DNA of 64,000 bases from Takifugu bimaculatus (Eukaryota > Chordata > Actinopteri > Tetraodontiformes > Tetraodontidae): contig CP034979.1 in assembly GCA_004026145.2 (NCBI GenBank), forward strand, positions 14,862,852-14,926,851, read 5' to 3'. The notes beneath the pieces are model-generated. The model had not been told where the DNA came from. It worked only from the letters and a program-made list of their open reading frames with translations, and made no database searches. Made by a program: the position numbers and the translations under genes. Shown here one piece after another: positions 63,928 to 64,000 of this stretch (positions are counted from its first letter, which is position 1; each line of letters begins with the position of its first letter).

Positions 63928-64000
63928 CTGCAAACGCACGTCAATTAGAGGGGCGGCCACTTCCTGTCTGATGAGCGGAGACTGTTGGGGCACAGCCCAC

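Overview
This window looks like nuclear DNA of a ray-finned fish, probably a percomorph-type teleost. The genes are split into many short exons with GT-AG introns, 3' ends carry AATAAA signals, CA/TG microsatellites are common, and every recognised protein resembles its vertebrate counterpart. The recognised genes HPSE2, HPS1, MORN4, LCOR and SLIT1 all lie in human 10q24, so this is a compressed version of that syntenic block. A sialyltransferase gene not expected in the human block sits between hps1 and morn4.

Layout: 1-19.5 kb holds the last nine coding exons of hpse2 (+), with the 5' part off the left edge. 19.5-22.5 kb is intergenic. 22.5-28.4 kb holds a complete hps1 (+). It has a promoter/5' UTR region with a CACATG box and a 26-bp tandem repeat, two very small upstream ORFs, seventeen coding exons and an AT-AC (U12-type) intron. 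28.6-30.2 kb holds an ST3-family sialyltransferase (-) in seven exons, tail-to-tail with hps1. 33.8-35.5 kb holds morn4 (-), four exons. 37.8-56.9 kb holds lcor (+), which begins in a GC-rich region. It has six shared exons and two alternative terminal exons with the same splice phase: one encodes the helix-turn-helix end of LCOR, the other is a 4.4-kb exon giving the long PRC2-associated form (PALI1 type). 61.3-64 kb holds the C-terminal part of slit1 (-), convergent with lcor.

The genes do not form a pathway; the cluster reflects conserved synteny. hpse2 and slit1 encode secreted proteins that work around heparan sulfate and axon guidance. hps1 encodes a BLOC-3 subunit for lysosome-related organelles. 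The sialyltransferase is a Golgi enzyme, morn4 a cytoskeletal/membrane adaptor, and lcor a nuclear corepressor.

Most notable: (i) the AT-AC intron of hps1 with a textbook U12 branch site; (ii) three single-base frame breaks, all of the +1 type and confined to the two convergent neighbours hps1 and the sialyltransferase; (iii) the phase-matched alternative terminal exon of lcor, with histone-H3-like ARKT/ARKST motifs; (iv) loss of the nucleophile glutamate in hpse2. No wholly new system was found.
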